A stretch of 64,000 nt of DNA from Nocardioides rotundus (lineage in GTDB: Bacteria; Actinomycetota; Actinomycetes; Propionibacteriales; Nocardioidaceae): positions 3,549,001 through 3,613,000 of the forward strand of contig NZ_CP082922.1 in the NCBI RefSeq assembly GCF_019931675.1, given 5' to 3'. Made by a program: the position numbers and the translations under genes. Position 1 is the stretch's first letter; each line of letters begins with the position of its first letter. Positions 1 to 8,802 of the stretch are shown here, piece by piece. A model generated the notes under the pieces. The model did not search any database and had not been told where the DNA came from. It worked only from the letters and a program-made list of their open reading frames with translations.

Positions 1-815
1 TCTCCCGGCTGCGCGCGATCGCCGACGCGTCCGGCGGCACCATCAACGACGTGGTGATGGCGATCTGCGGCGCCGGGCTGCGCCGGTTCCTCCTGGAGCA
101 GGACGCGCTGCCCGACAAGCCGCTGGTGGCCTTCATGCCGGTCAACCTGCGCGAGGAGGGCACCGAGGGCGGCGGCAACAAGGTCGGTGCGCTGCTCGCG
201 TCGATGGGCACCGACCAAGAGGACCCGAAGGCCGAGCTGGAGGCCGTGATCCGCTCAACCACGGGCGCGAAGGGCCAGATGGCCGGCCTGGGACAGGGCG
301 CCGCGCTGGCCTACTCCGGCTATCTGCTCGCGCCGGGCGCCTTCCAGGTGCTCGCCGCGCTGGCGGGCCTCCAGCACAACCCGCTGCCCACCGCGTTCAA
401 CGTCTGCCTGTCCAACGTGCCCGGGCCGCGTGAGGCGCGCTACCTGCGCGGCGCGCGGATCGAGGCGACCTACCCCGTCTCCATCCCGATCCACGGCATG
501 GCGCTCAACATCACCCTGCAGTCCTACGCCGGCACCCTCAACCTCGGGTTCGTCGGCTGCCGCGACGCCGTCCCCTCGCTGCAGCACCTGGCCGTCTACA
601 CCGGCGAGGCGCTGCAGGCGCTGGAGAAGGCGTACGGCGTGGGGCCGGCCGCCACGGCGAAGAAGAAGGCCCCCGCGAAGAAGACGTCCGCCACGAAGGC
701 CCCGGCCACGAAGGCGGCGAAGAAGAAGGCGCCCGCCAAGAAGGCTGCTACGAAGAAGAAGGCCCCCGCGAAGAGGACGACCAGCAAGAAGCCCGCCACC
801 AGGAAGGCTCCATGA
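1..815 (+). CDS. Wax ester synthase/diacylglycerol acyltransferase (WS/DGAT), C-terminal part, with Lys/Ala-rich tail
   Basis: The reading frame is open from the window edge (first full codon at base 3), so the N-terminal half with the HHxxxDG motif lies outside. What remains is the C-terminal WS/DGAT domain: a GGTINDVVMA helix near the edge, the FMPVNLR strand and the NVCLSNVPGPRE motif typical of this acyl-CoA-dependent family, which makes triacylglycerol or wax esters. After the domain (about base 650 onward) the protein carries roughly 55 residues made almost only of K, A, P and T, in AKKKAPAKK-like repeats similar to histone H1/HupB tails. The stop overlaps the next start (ATGA at 812). 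The domain call is secure; the role of the tail is unknown. Confidence 0.85.
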   Translation, partial: SRLRAIADASGGTINDVVMAICGAGLRRFLLEQDALPDKPLVAFMPVNLREEGTEGGGNKVGALLASMGTDQEDPKAELEAVIRSTTGAKGQMAGLGQGAALAYSGYLLAPGAFQVLAALAGLQHNPLPTAFNVCLSNVPGPREARYLRGARIEATYPVSIPIHGMALNITLQSYAGTLNLGFVGCRDAVPSLQHLAVYTGEALQALEKAYGVGPAATAKKKAPAKKTSATKAPATKAAKKKAPAKKAATKKKAPAKRTTSKKPATRKAP

Positions 816-2680
816 AGCTCCCCACCGCCGTCACCCGCCGACTCCCGACCCCTCCGCTGCCGGAGGAGGCGGTCGAGCTGCTCGACGACCCGCGCTTCGG
901 CAAGCTGCTGGCCGAGCAGGCCGCCGAACAGGACCGCAGCGAGGCCGACGTGCGCGCCGAGGCGGCGTCGTACCTCACCGAGATGTCCGCCGCGCACGAC
1001 AAGCGCACGACGCAGGGCTGGGCCCGGCTGGGCGAGTGGTTCATGCGCGCCTACGACGTGCTGGTCGATGAGGACCAGCTCGCCGCGCTGCGCAAGCTCG
1101 ACCGCACGCACAGCCTGGCGTTCGCGTTCAGCCACCGCTCCTACCTCGACGGCTTCGTGGTGCCGAACGTGCTGAGCGCTCGTCGCTTCTCCCCCACCTT
1201 CACCTTCGGCGGGGCCAACCTCGACCTTCCGGTGATCGGCACCGTCGCCAGCCGCACGGGCGTCATCTTCATCCGCCGCAAGACCACGGACCTGCCGGTC
1301 TACCGGCTCACGCTGCGCTCCTACATCCGCCAGCTGGTGCGGCACCGGCGCAACGTCGCCTGGTCGATCGAGGGCGGGCGGACCCGCACCGGCAAGCTGC
1401 GGCCGCCGGTGCACGGGATCTTGAAGTACCTCACCGAGACCGTCGAGGGCGCGGACGCCCCGGACGTGCAGATCGTGCCGGTCTCGGTGGTCTACGACCA
1501 GCTGCACGAGGTCGCCGCGATGACCGAGGAGGCCCGCGGCGCACGGAAGAACCCCGAGGACTGGCGCTGGCTGCTGCGTTTCGCGCGACTCCAGCGCGAC
1601 CGGCTGGGCCGCGCCTACCTCACCACGGGCGAGCCGTTCTCCCTGCGCGACCGGATGGCCGAGCTGGAGGAGGCCGGAATCACCGAGCATCAGGCCGTCG
1701 AGCGGGTGGCCCTGGACATCTCGCACCGGCTCAACCAGGCCACCCCGGTGACGGTCACCGCGATCGTCTCGCTCGCGTTGCTGGGCGCGGACCGGGCGCT
1801 GACCATGGACGAGGTGCTGGCGACCGTCGAGCCGCTGGCCGCCTACATCGACTCCCGCGAGTGGCCGGTCGCCGGGGCCGCGAACCTGCAGGACCGCTCC
1901 ACCGTGCGCCGCGCCCTGCAGGAGCTGGTGCGCAGCGGGGTGCTCACCGTCTATGACCGCGGCACCGAGCCGGTCTGGCGGATCGGCGAGGACCAGCACC
2001 TGGTCGCCGCGTTCTACCGCAACACCGTCATCCACATGCTGGTGGACCGGGCGATCGGCGAGCTCGCGCTGCTCACCGTCTCCGAGCTCGACCCTGGCGC
2101 CGACCTGCCCGTCGGCGGCCCGCTGCGGGTCGGGTGGGACGAGGCCCAGCGGATGCGGGACCTGCTGAAGTTCGAGTTCTTCTTCCCCGGGCGCGCGGAG
2201 TTCGAGCGCGGGCTGCGCACCGAGCTGCGGCTGCTCACCGGCGAGGACCTCAACGACCTCACCCCCGAGCGGGCGCGGACCCTGCTCGACCAGGCGCGCC
2301 CGCACCTGGCGCACCTGGTGCTGCGCCCGTTCCTGGACGCCTACCTCGTGCTCGCCGACCGGCTGGCCGACCACGGCGATGAGGAGGTCGACACTGAGGA
2401 GCTGCTGGAGGAGTCGCTCCTGATCGGCCAGCAGTGGCAGCTGCAGCGCCGCGTCGCCAGTGCGGAGTCGGTGTCGCTGGAGCTCTACCGCACCGCCCTG
2501 GCCCTGGCCCGACACCGCGGCCTGCTGGACGCCGAGCCGGGCGTCGGGCAGCGGCGCGAGGCGTTCGCCGCCGAGCTGCGCGACTCGGTACGTCGGGTCG
2601 AGCTGATCGCCGACCTGGCCCGGCACACCGACCAGGCAACCCCGGGCCTGCACCCCGCGCGTGAGGGCGCCGAGCCGTGA
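812..2680 (+). CDS. plsB: Glycerol-3-phosphate 1-O-acyltransferase, PlsB-type
   Basis: This enzyme acylates sn-glycerol 3-phosphate at position 1, the first step of phospholipid and triacylglycerol synthesis. The acyltransferase motif HX4D is seen as H108-RSYL-D113. Later blocks are FGGANLDLPVIG with GVIFIRR (glycerol-phosphate binding), IEGGRTRTGKL around residue 187 (the PlsB form of the E-G-x-R block) and IVPVSVVYD. At 622 residues it is shorter than the roughly 800-residue enterobacterial PlsB but typical for actinobacterial forms. The ATG overlaps the upstream WS/DGAT stop, and its own stop overlaps the next start (GTGA). It therefore sits inside a four-gene storage-lipid operon. It is probably cytosolic or peripheral to the membrane. 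Confidence 0.88.
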   Translation: MKLPTAVTRRLPTPPLPEEAVELLDDPRFGKLLAEQAAEQDRSEADVRAEAASYLTEMSAAHDKRTTQGWARLGEWFMRAYDVLVDEDQLAALRKLDRTHSLAFAFSHRSYLDGFVVPNVLSARRFSPTFTFGGANLDLPVIGTVASRTGVIFIRRKTTDLPVYRLTLRSYIRQLVRHRRNVAWSIEGGRTRTGKLRPPVHGILKYLTETVEGADAPDVQIVPVSVVYDQLHEVAAMTEEARGARKNPEDWRWLLRFARLQRDRLGRAYLTTGEPFSLRDRMAELEEAGITEHQAVERVALDISHRLNQATPVTVTAIVSLALLGADRALTMDEVLATVEPLAAYIDSREWPVAGAANLQDRSTVRRALQELVRSGVLTVYDRGTEPVWRIGEDQHLVAAFYRNTVIHMLVDRAIGELALLTVSELDPGADLPVGGPLRVGWDEAQRMRDLLKFEFFFPGRAEFERGLRTELRLLTGEDLNDLTPERARTLLDQARPHLAHLVLRPFLDAYLVLADRLADHGDEEVDTEELLEESLLIGQQWQLQRRVASAESVSLELYRTALALARHRGLLDAEPGVGQRREAFAAELRDSVRRVELIADLARHTDQATPGLHPAREGAEP

Positions 2681-4131
2681 CCGCTGGCATCTCCGAGGAG
2701 GTGCGCAGGCACCTGGCCGCGGTGGAGGACGGCCCGCAGGGGCCGGAGGTCGGGGCGTTCTTCGACCTCGACGGCACCCTGGTGGCCGGCTATACCGCCG
2801 CCACGTTCTACGGCGACCGGCTGCGCGGCCGCGAGGTGTCGGCGGCCGACTTCGTCCGCACCGTGGTGACCGCGGTCGACGGCGAGCTCGGCGGCGACCC
2901 CACCCGGGTCGCCACGCTGGCCTTCCAGGCGCTGCGCGGCCAGTCCGAGGAGTCCTTCGCCGACCTGGGCGAGCGGCTCTTCCGCTCCAAGATCGCCGGG
3001 ACGATCCGGGCGGAGGCGCGCGCCCTGGTGCGCGCGCACCAACGGGCAGGGCACACGGTCGCGATCGCGTCCGCGGCGACGCCGTACCAGATCGGCCCGG
3101 TCGCGCGGGACCTCGGCATCGAACACCTGATCAGCACCCGGCTGGTCGTCGAGGACGGCCTCTTCACCGGGCAGACCGACGGGCCGATGCTGTGGGGGCG
3201 GCACAAGGCCGCTGCGGTGCGCCGCTTCGCCCGCGAGCACGGGGTGATCCGCAAGGAGTCGTGGGCCTACGGCAACGGATACGAGGACGTCGGGTTCCTC
3301 GCCAGCGTCGGCCATCCGGTCGCGCTCAGCCCGCACCGCGACCTGCGTACGGCGGCCGAGCGGCTCGGCTGGCAGGTGCTCGACCTGGCCGACCCGAAGC
3401 GCGGCTCGCTGCTCGCCGCCGGCCGGACGATGGCGGCGCTGGGCTCGATGAACGCCGCCGTCGGCGCCGGGCTCGCCTACGGCGCCGCCACGGGCGACCT
3501 GCGCCGCGGCCGCAACGCCGCGATCCGGCTGGCCTCGGGGATCCCGCTCTCGGTCGCCGGCGTCTCCGTCGACGTGCAGCACGAGGAGCGGCTGTGGAGC
3601 CACCGCCCGGCCGTGTTCGTCGCGAACCACCAGAGCGCGCTGGACATCCCGGTGCTCGGGTCGCTGCTGGCCGAGGACTTCACCATCGTGGCGAAGAAGG
3701 AGGCGCGCTGGGACCCGCGCGCGATGATCGGGTCGCTGGTGATCGACCCGGCCTTCATCGACCGCTCCGACTCCGGCTCGGCACGCGCGACCCTCGACGG
3801 CGTCGTGGAGCGGATCCGGTCCGGCACGTCGCTGATGATCTTCCCCGAGGGCACCCGATCGCCGACGCCGGTGCTGGGCCCGTTCCGCAAGGGCGCCTTC
3901 CACATCGCCGCGCAGGCCGGCGTCCCCGTCGTCCCCGTCGTGCTGCGCAACACCGGCGAGCTGATGCCGCGCAGCTCCCTGGTGCTGCGCCCCGGGGTGG
4001 TCGACGTGACCGTGCTGGAGCCCGAGACCGGCTGGACGAAACGCAACCTGAGCAAGCGGGTGGCCGCGCTGCACGCGAAGTACGCCGAGACGCTGGCGCA
4101 CTGGCCCGAGCCCGAGGAGGAGGCCGGATGA
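2677..4131 (+). CDS. HAD-IB phosphatase fused to 1-acylglycerol-3-phosphate acyltransferase (PlsC)
   Basis: This is a two-domain protein. Residues 1 to about 240 form a HAD superfamily IB hydrolase: FFDLDGT has the nucleophile and acid/base aspartates at D30 and D32, followed by the ASAATPYQI block and a G-N-G-Y-E-D motif. Residues from about 290 to the end are a PlsC/LPLAT domain: NHQSALD (H318, D323) and FPEGTRS (E391). The pairing suggests it adds the second acyl chain and may also remove a phosphate, giving phosphatidate or diacylglycerol for the flanking WS/DGATs; the phosphatase substrate is inferred, not known. Starting at GTG 2677 gives a 4-bp overlap with the PlsB stop. The stop overlaps the next ATG. 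Confidence 0.85.
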   Translation: MTAGISEEVRRHLAAVEDGPQGPEVGAFFDLDGTLVAGYTAATFYGDRLRGREVSAADFVRTVVTAVDGELGGDPTRVATLAFQALRGQSEESFADLGERLFRSKIAGTIRAEARALVRAHQRAGHTVAIASAATPYQIGPVARDLGIEHLISTRLVVEDGLFTGQTDGPMLWGRHKAAAVRRFAREHGVIRKESWAYGNGYEDVGFLASVGHPVALSPHRDLRTAAERLGWQVLDLADPKRGSLLAAGRTMAALGSMNAAVGAGLAYGAATGDLRRGRNAAIRLASGIPLSVAGVSVDVQHEERLWSHRPAVFVANHQSALDIPVLGSLLAEDFTIVAKKEARWDPRAMIGSLVIDPAFIDRSDSGSARATLDGVVERIRSGTSLMIFPEGTRSPTPVLGPFRKGAFHIAAQAGVPVVPVVLRNTGELMPRSSLVLRPGVVDVTVLEPETGWTKRNLSKRVAALHAKYAETLAHWPEPEEEAG

Positions 4132-5528
4132 CCACGGACGCGGAGCGCTGGGCCGCGGCGGCCGCCTGGTCCCGCCGTACCACCCTCACGCCGATGGAGA
4201 CCGTGCTCTGGCGCGCCGAGCGGCACCCCGTGCAGTCCTCGGTGTCGGTGCTGGCGATGGAGCTGGACGCCGCGCCGGAGTGGGAGCGGTTCGTCGCCGC
4301 GCACGAGTGGGGCACCCGCCTGGTCGCGCGGCTGCGGCAGCGGGTGGTCGACCCGGCGCTGCCGACGACGGCGCCGGTGTGGACGGTCGACGAGGACTTC
4401 GACCTGGATCGACACGTACGCCGGACCGCGGCCGCCGACCGGGACGAGGCGCTCACCTTGGCCGCCGAGCTGGCCGTGGAGCCCCTCGACCGCGACCATC
4501 CGCTGTGGACCGGGCTGTTGGTGGAGGGACTCGAGGGCGGCCGCGCGCTGTGGGTGCTGAAGATCCACCACGCGCTGGCGGACTCCCTCGGCGCGGTCGA
4601 GCTGCTCTCGCTCCTGCAGTCCCACACCCGCGAGCACGTGCCGGACAAGCCGGTCGTGCCCGGGCCGTCGGTGTCGGACGCCCCCGACCCGGTCGACCTC
4701 GCGACCCGCGGCCTGCTCCACGACCTCACGGCGCTGCCGGTCCGCGGCGCGGAGCTGGCGCGCGGCGCGGTGACGGCGGCGCTGCACCCTCGCGCGGTGA
4801 CCGGGGCGGGGCTTCGGTACGCCGCCTCCCTGCGCCGCCTGGTCTCCCGGCAGCCGGCACCGCCCTCTCCGGTGCTGGCCTCGCGGGACCGCCGGGAGTG
4901 GCGGTTCCTCGCGCTGACCTGTCCCTTGGAGGGGCTGCGTGCGGTGGGCGCCGAGGCGGGCGGGTCGCTCGCCGACGTCACCGTGGCGGCGGTGCTCGGC
5001 GGGCTGCAGCGCTACCACGCGGCGCACGACTCGTCGCCGGCGGCGCTGCCGGTCGCCGTACGCGTCTCCCTCGACCGGGCCGACGACCTCGGCAACCGGT
5101 TCGCGACCGCCATGGTGTCGGGGCCGTTGGGGATCGACGACCCGATCGACCGGATCGCGGCGGTGCGGGGCGAGGTGCTGTCGCTGCACACCGAGCGGGC
5201 GCTGGACGCGTTCGCCGCCTTCGCGCCGGTGGCGAACCGGCTGCCCGCCGCGGTGGGCGCGGGTGTCCTGGCGTCCGGTGCCGCGGCGGACGCGTTCGTG
5301 CTGACCCTGCCGGGGCCGTCGCAGGCGGCGTACATGACCGGCGCCCGGGTCGAGGGGCTGTGGTCCTTCGGGCCGCTGCCGGGGACGGCGCTCACCGCGA
5401 CGCTGGTGACCTACGACGGGATCGGGTGCCTCGGGGTGACCGTGGACGCCGCGGCGGTGGACGACCTCGACGTACTGCGGGAGTGCCTGGCCGAGGGGCT
5501 CGCGGAGATGGCCTCAGCGGCCGGGTGA
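4128..5528 (+). CDS. WS/DGAT acyltransferase
   Basis: A 466-residue WS/DGAT paralogue closes the lipid operon. The active-site motif reads H147-H148-ALA-D152-S, so both histidines and the aspartate of HHxxxDG are kept but the glycine is serine. The start LTPMETVLWRAE and the C-terminal GLWSFGPLPGTALTATLV block also fit the family. The C-terminal N-x-P-G-P block seen in the first WS/DGAT is replaced by LTLPGPSQAAYMTGA, so activity may be divergent. ATG 4128 overlaps the previous stop. The 3' end overlaps the convergent MFS gene by 15 bp. It likely esterifies diacylglycerol or alcohols with acyl-CoA at the membrane. Confidence 0.85.
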   Translation: MTTDAERWAAAAAWSRRTTLTPMETVLWRAERHPVQSSVSVLAMELDAAPEWERFVAAHEWGTRLVARLRQRVVDPALPTTAPVWTVDEDFDLDRHVRRTAAADRDEALTLAAELAVEPLDRDHPLWTGLLVEGLEGGRALWVLKIHHALADSLGAVELLSLLQSHTREHVPDKPVVPGPSVSDAPDPVDLATRGLLHDLTALPVRGAELARGAVTAALHPRAVTGAGLRYAASLRRLVSRQPAPPSPVLASRDRREWRFLALTCPLEGLRAVGAEAGGSLADVTVAAVLGGLQRYHAAHDSSPAALPVAVRVSLDRADDLGNRFATAMVSGPLGIDDPIDRIAAVRGEVLSLHTERALDAFAAFAPVANRLPAAVGAGVLASGAAADAFVLTLPGPSQAAYMTGARVEGLWSFGPLPGTALTATLVTYDGIGCLGVTVDAAAVDDLDVLRECLAEGLAEMASAAG

Positions 5529-6683
5529 ACCGACCGAGCGGGCGCGCAGGGCGAGCGGCAGGGTCGGGAGCGAGAGCAGGCCCGCGGCCAGCATCGCGGT
5601 CGGGAAGCCGACGCCGGCCGCGATCATGCCGACGAGCACGCTGCCGAGCGCCGTACCCGCGTCGAAGCCGATGTTCCACACCGCCGACGCCGTGTGGGTA
5701 CGGCTCCGCGGGACCGAGGCGAGCGCGAGCACCAGCGTCAGGTTCTGCAGCGCGCCGTAGGAGAGGCCGAGCAGGGCGCAGGCGGCGAGGAAGATCGCGG
5801 TGTGCTCGGGGGTGCGTACGGCGAACGCGACGGCCGCCATCGCCACGACGGTGACGCCCACGAGCGGGGCGAGGAAGGGACCGGGGCCGTGCCGGTCGGC
5901 GAGCGCGCCGGCGCGCCACCGGCTGAGCGCGGCGACCAGGCCGAGGAGGAAGAGGCCCCAGGTGGCGGTGACGGGCGCGTCGACGATCTGCGGGGCGAAG
6001 GTGATGATCGCGCCGCCGGCCAGGGTGACGCCGAGCAGGATCGCGGCGGGCGGGATGAGCGCGCGGTCGGGGCGGCCCCCGGCGGTCTGCGCGTCGTCCT
6101 CGTCGCCCTGAAGGTGCCGGGCGAGCGCGGGGGCGAGGGGGACGCCGAGCAGCGGGAGCCCGGCGATCAGGAACATCAGGGTGAAGCCGCCCTCGGCCAC
6201 CACCAGCGGACCCAGCGGCAGCAGCACCAGGTTGGGCAGCGCGACGGCCAGTCCGTAGGCGCCGATCGCCGCACCCCGCCGCCCCGGCTCGACGAGGAGT
6301 CCCGCGGCGGCGCTGCCGGTCACGGTGAGGATGCCGAAGCCGGCGCCTCGGACGGCTGCGAGGGCCAGGATCGCCGGCAGCGCGTCGCTGACGGGTTGGG
6401 CGACCGCGCCGATGCCCATCAGCGCCAGTCCGCTGCCGAGGACGGCGCTCCAGCCGAACCTGTGCAGCAGTCGCGGCACCGCGGTCTGCGTCGCCACGGT
6501 GGCCGCGAGCAGCACGAAGTTCACCAGCCCGGCCCCGGCCTCCCCGGCACCTCCGCGTACCGCCCACAGCGGCGCCACCGGCAACAGGACGGCGTACCCC
6601 GCGAACCCGAACACGGTCATCGCGGCCAGCACCCGGATCCCGGGTACCGACCACACCGACGGGCTCCTCCGCGCTGCGCTCAC
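5514..6683 (-). CDS. MFS transporter
   Basis: This is a 389-residue integral membrane protein with about 12 hydrophobic segments, beginning with VLAAMTVFGFAGYAVLLPVAPLW. The loop between helices 2 and 3 has VPRLLHRFGWSAVLGSG, a weak version of the MFS motif A, and loop 8-9 has GALADRHGPGPFLAPLVG. It resembles proton-driven drug/metabolite exporters of the YfcJ/Bcr type, but nothing in the sequence fixes a substrate. It is convergent with the lipid operon (15-bp overlap at the 3' ends). Its 5' side faces three units of a 21-bp repeat. An internal start at the second Met (MTVFGF) is possible. Confidence 0.8.
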   Translation of the reverse strand: MSAARRSPSVWSVPGIRVLAAMTVFGFAGYAVLLPVAPLWAVRGGAGEAGAGLVNFVLLAATVATQTAVPRLLHRFGWSAVLGSGLALMGIGAVAQPVSDALPAILALAAVRGAGFGILTVTGSAAAGLLVEPGRRGAAIGAYGLAVALPNLVLLPLGPLVVAEGGFTLMFLIAGLPLLGVPLAPALARHLQGDEDDAQTAGGRPDRALIPPAAILLGVTLAGGAIITFAPQIVDAPVTATWGLFLLGLVAALSRWRAGALADRHGPGPFLAPLVGVTVVAMAAVAFAVRTPEHTAIFLAACALLGLSYGALQNLTLVLALASVPRSRTHTASAVWNIGFDAGTALGSVLVGMIAAGVGFPTAMLAAGLLSLPTLPLALRARSVGSPGR

Positions 6684-6702
6684 CCCGGCATCCCTATCAC
6701 CC

Positions 6703-6765
6703 GAGTCGGCGCTTGTTGACGCCGAGTCGGCGCTACTTCACCCCGAGTCGGCGCTAGTCGACCAA
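6703..6765 (+). repeat. Three tandem 21-bp units (GAGTCGGCGCT family)
   Basis: The units lie at 6703-6723, 6724-6744 and 6745-6765. Each starts GAGTCGGCGCT and has a variable second half (TTGTTGACGCC, ACTTCACCCC and so on). The third unit contains the stop codon of lutBC, whose last residues LLVD are encoded by repeat sequence. The same unit occurs inside lutBC (opposite orientation) and inside treYZ. Confidence 0.85.
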
Positions 6766-8802
6766 CAGCACGTGCAAGGTCCGCGGACCGTGCACGCCCT
6801 CGACCCGGTCGAGCTCGATGTCGCTCGTGGCACTGGGACCGCTGATCCAGGTCTGCGGTCGCGCGGGGTCGAGAAACAGTACGGCGTCGGGCACGTCGGC
6901 CACCACCTGGGTCGCCTCCACGATGCACACGTGCAGATCCGGCAGCAGGCTGATCGCCCTCCGTCCCTGCTTGGAGTCGTGGTCCAGCACCACGGTGCCC
7001 GTCTCGGCGATCCCGACCCGGGCGCGCGTCACCACGGCCTCCAACGCATCGAGCTCGGCGTGGCTGAGCCCGTCGTCCACCACCGCATTCGGTACGGCGA
7101 TGCCCAGATCCGGGGGCACCACGGCCCGAGCGCCGCCGAGCGCGTCGGCGACGGCGGCCTCGAGGTCGCCGTACCCACACCGGGTCACCTTCGCGCGGTA
7201 GTCCTCCACCCGCTCGGCGAACAACTCCAAGCGGGACCGGTCGGCCGGCGCCGCGTCAACACGCGCCGACTGGGCGTCAACTGGCGCCGGCTCGCGGTCA
7301 ACAAGCGCCGACTCGGGGCGAACAAGCGCCGACTCGCGGGAGAACCAGGAGCGGAAGGGCTCCGTGGGCGGGGCGGGGAGGTCGCGCGCGTTCGTCCACG
7401 CCGAGGCGCCGGGGAGACCCGGGACGCCGGAGAGGGCGGGGCGGCCGCCGGGCAGCTCGGAGCGCGCGAGCCGGGCGAGCACCCGCCCCGAGAGCCCGGA
7501 GGCGCGCTCGACCCAGCCAAGGCGGGAGGCGTCGGAGAAGGCCCACGCGGCGGCGCGCATCGCCAGCGCCTCCGGCTTCGGCAGCCGGTCCCCGCGGTGG
7601 GCGTCCACCACCTGCGCGCGCAGGTCGACCAGCACCGACGGGATGTCTATCCGCACCGGGCACGCCTCGAAGCACGCGCCGCACAGGGAGGAGGCATAGG
7701 GCAGTGAGTCGGTCTGCGGGTCAGTGCCGACGCCCTTGAGCAGCGGGTTGAGGATCGCGCCGATCGGCCCGGGATAGACCGACCCATAGGCATGTCCGCC
7801 CGTCCGCTCGTAGACCGGGCACACGTTCAGGCAGGCCGAGCAGCGGATGCACCGCAGCGCCTGCCGGCCGACGGGGTCCGCCAGCGCGCGCCGCCGCCCG
7901 TTGTCCAGCAGCACGACGTGCACCTCCTGCGGCCCGTCGCCGGGCGTCACGCCGGTCCAGGTGGAGGTGTAGGGGTTCATCCGCTCCCCGGTCGAGGAAC
8001 GCGGCAGCAGCCGCAGGAAGTCCCCCAGGTCGTCGAAGGTCGGCAGCACCTTCTCGATCCCGACGACGGAGACGAGGACGTCGGGCAGGGTGAGGCACAT
8101 CCGCCCGTTGCCCTCCGACTCCACCACCACGAGCGTCCCGGAGTCGGCGATGGCGAAGTTCGCACCGGAGACCGCGACGCGGCTGCGCAGGAACTTCTCG
8201 CGCAGGTGCAGGCGGGCTGCTCCCGCCAGGACGGCCGGCTCGTCGGTGAGATCAACCGGCGCGGGTCGGCCGGCGCGAGCCATCTGGTGCAGGAAGATCT
8301 CCCGGATCTCCGCGCGGTTGCGGTGGATCGCGGGCACCAGGATGTGGCTGGGCAGGTCGTCGCCGAGCTGCACGATCAGCTCGGCCAGGTCGGTCTCCCA
8401 GGCCGCGATCCCGTCGGCCGCGAGCGCCTCGTTGAGCCCGATCTCCTGGGTGGCCATCGATTTGACCTTGACGACCTCGTCCGCCCCGTGGTTGAGGGCG
8501 ATCCGCGCCACAATGGCGCACGCCTCGGCCGCGTCGGCGGCGGTGTGGACGACGGCTCCTCGCTCCTCCAGCCGCGCGGTCAGGGTGGCGAGGTGCGCGT
8601 CCAGGTCCGCGAGTACGGCGTCCTTGGTCGCCGCCCCACGCAGGCGCAGCTCCTCCCAGTCCGGCACCTCGGCGACGACGGCGGCCCGCTTGGCGCGGAT
8701 GATGCCGGTGGCGTGCGCGAGGTTGTGCCGCAGCTGGGTGTCGGCGAGGGCCGCCCGCGCGGCGTCGGGGAACGGCGGCATGCCCAGGAACGTGCCGCTC
8801 AT
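6754..8802 (-). CDS. lutB: Lactate utilisation LutB-LutC fusion protein
   Basis: LutB (iron-sulfur) and LutC are normally separate subunits of the LutABC L-lactate oxidising complex; here they form one 682-residue chain. The LutB part is residues 1 to about 487. It has the DUF162 domain with KSMATQEIGLNEAL and VSGANFAIADSGTL, then two 4Fe-4S motifs, CIRCSACLNVCP and CGACFEACP, and ends in the usual FRSWF. Residues 490-517 are a repeat-encoded linker (ESALVRP/ESALVD units), and the rest is LutC (GIAETGTVVLD, ISLLPDLHVCI). ATG 8802 overlaps the lutA stop (ATGA) and discards an upstream extension that reads through lutA in another frame. The stop TAG lies within a 21-bp repeat unit. Confidence 0.9.
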   Translation of the reverse strand: MSGTFLGMPPFPDAARAALADTQLRHNLAHATGIIRAKRAAVVAEVPDWEELRLRGAATKDAVLADLDAHLATLTARLEERGAVVHTAADAAEACAIVARIALNHGADEVVKVKSMATQEIGLNEALAADGIAAWETDLAELIVQLGDDLPSHILVPAIHRNRAEIREIFLHQMARAGRPAPVDLTDEPAVLAGAARLHLREKFLRSRVAVSGANFAIADSGTLVVVESEGNGRMCLTLPDVLVSVVGIEKVLPTFDDLGDFLRLLPRSSTGERMNPYTSTWTGVTPGDGPQEVHVVLLDNGRRRALADPVGRQALRCIRCSACLNVCPVYERTGGHAYGSVYPGPIGAILNPLLKGVGTDPQTDSLPYASSLCGACFEACPVRIDIPSVLVDLRAQVVDAHRGDRLPKPEALAMRAAAWAFSDASRLGWVERASGLSGRVLARLARSELPGGRPALSGVPGLPGASAWTNARDLPAPPTEPFRSWFSRESALVRPESALVDREPAPVDAQSARVDAAPADRSRLELFAERVEDYRAKVTRCGYGDLEAAVADALGGARAVVPPDLGIAVPNAVVDDGLSHAELDALEAVVTRARVGIAETGTVVLDHDSKQGRRAISLLPDLHVCIVEATQVVADVPDAVLFLDPARPQTWISGPSATSDIELDRVEGVHGPRTLHVLLVD
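7252..7335 (-). repeat. Four tandem 21-bp units inside lutBC, in frame
   Basis: On the minus strand four units run from 7335 down to 7252 (unit ends at 7315, 7294, 7273 and 7252). They encode seven-residue steps of the type E-S-A-L-V-D-x, exactly at the LutB/LutC boundary. Orientation is inverted relative to the units at 6703-6765, so the LutC domain sits between inverted copies. Confidence 0.85.

Noticed and set aside
596..2653. 685-residue minus-strand open frame opposite plsB
   Set aside because: It mirrors plsB codon by codon, is rich in R, G, H, Q and V typical of antisense high-GC frames, and has no domain-like blocks.
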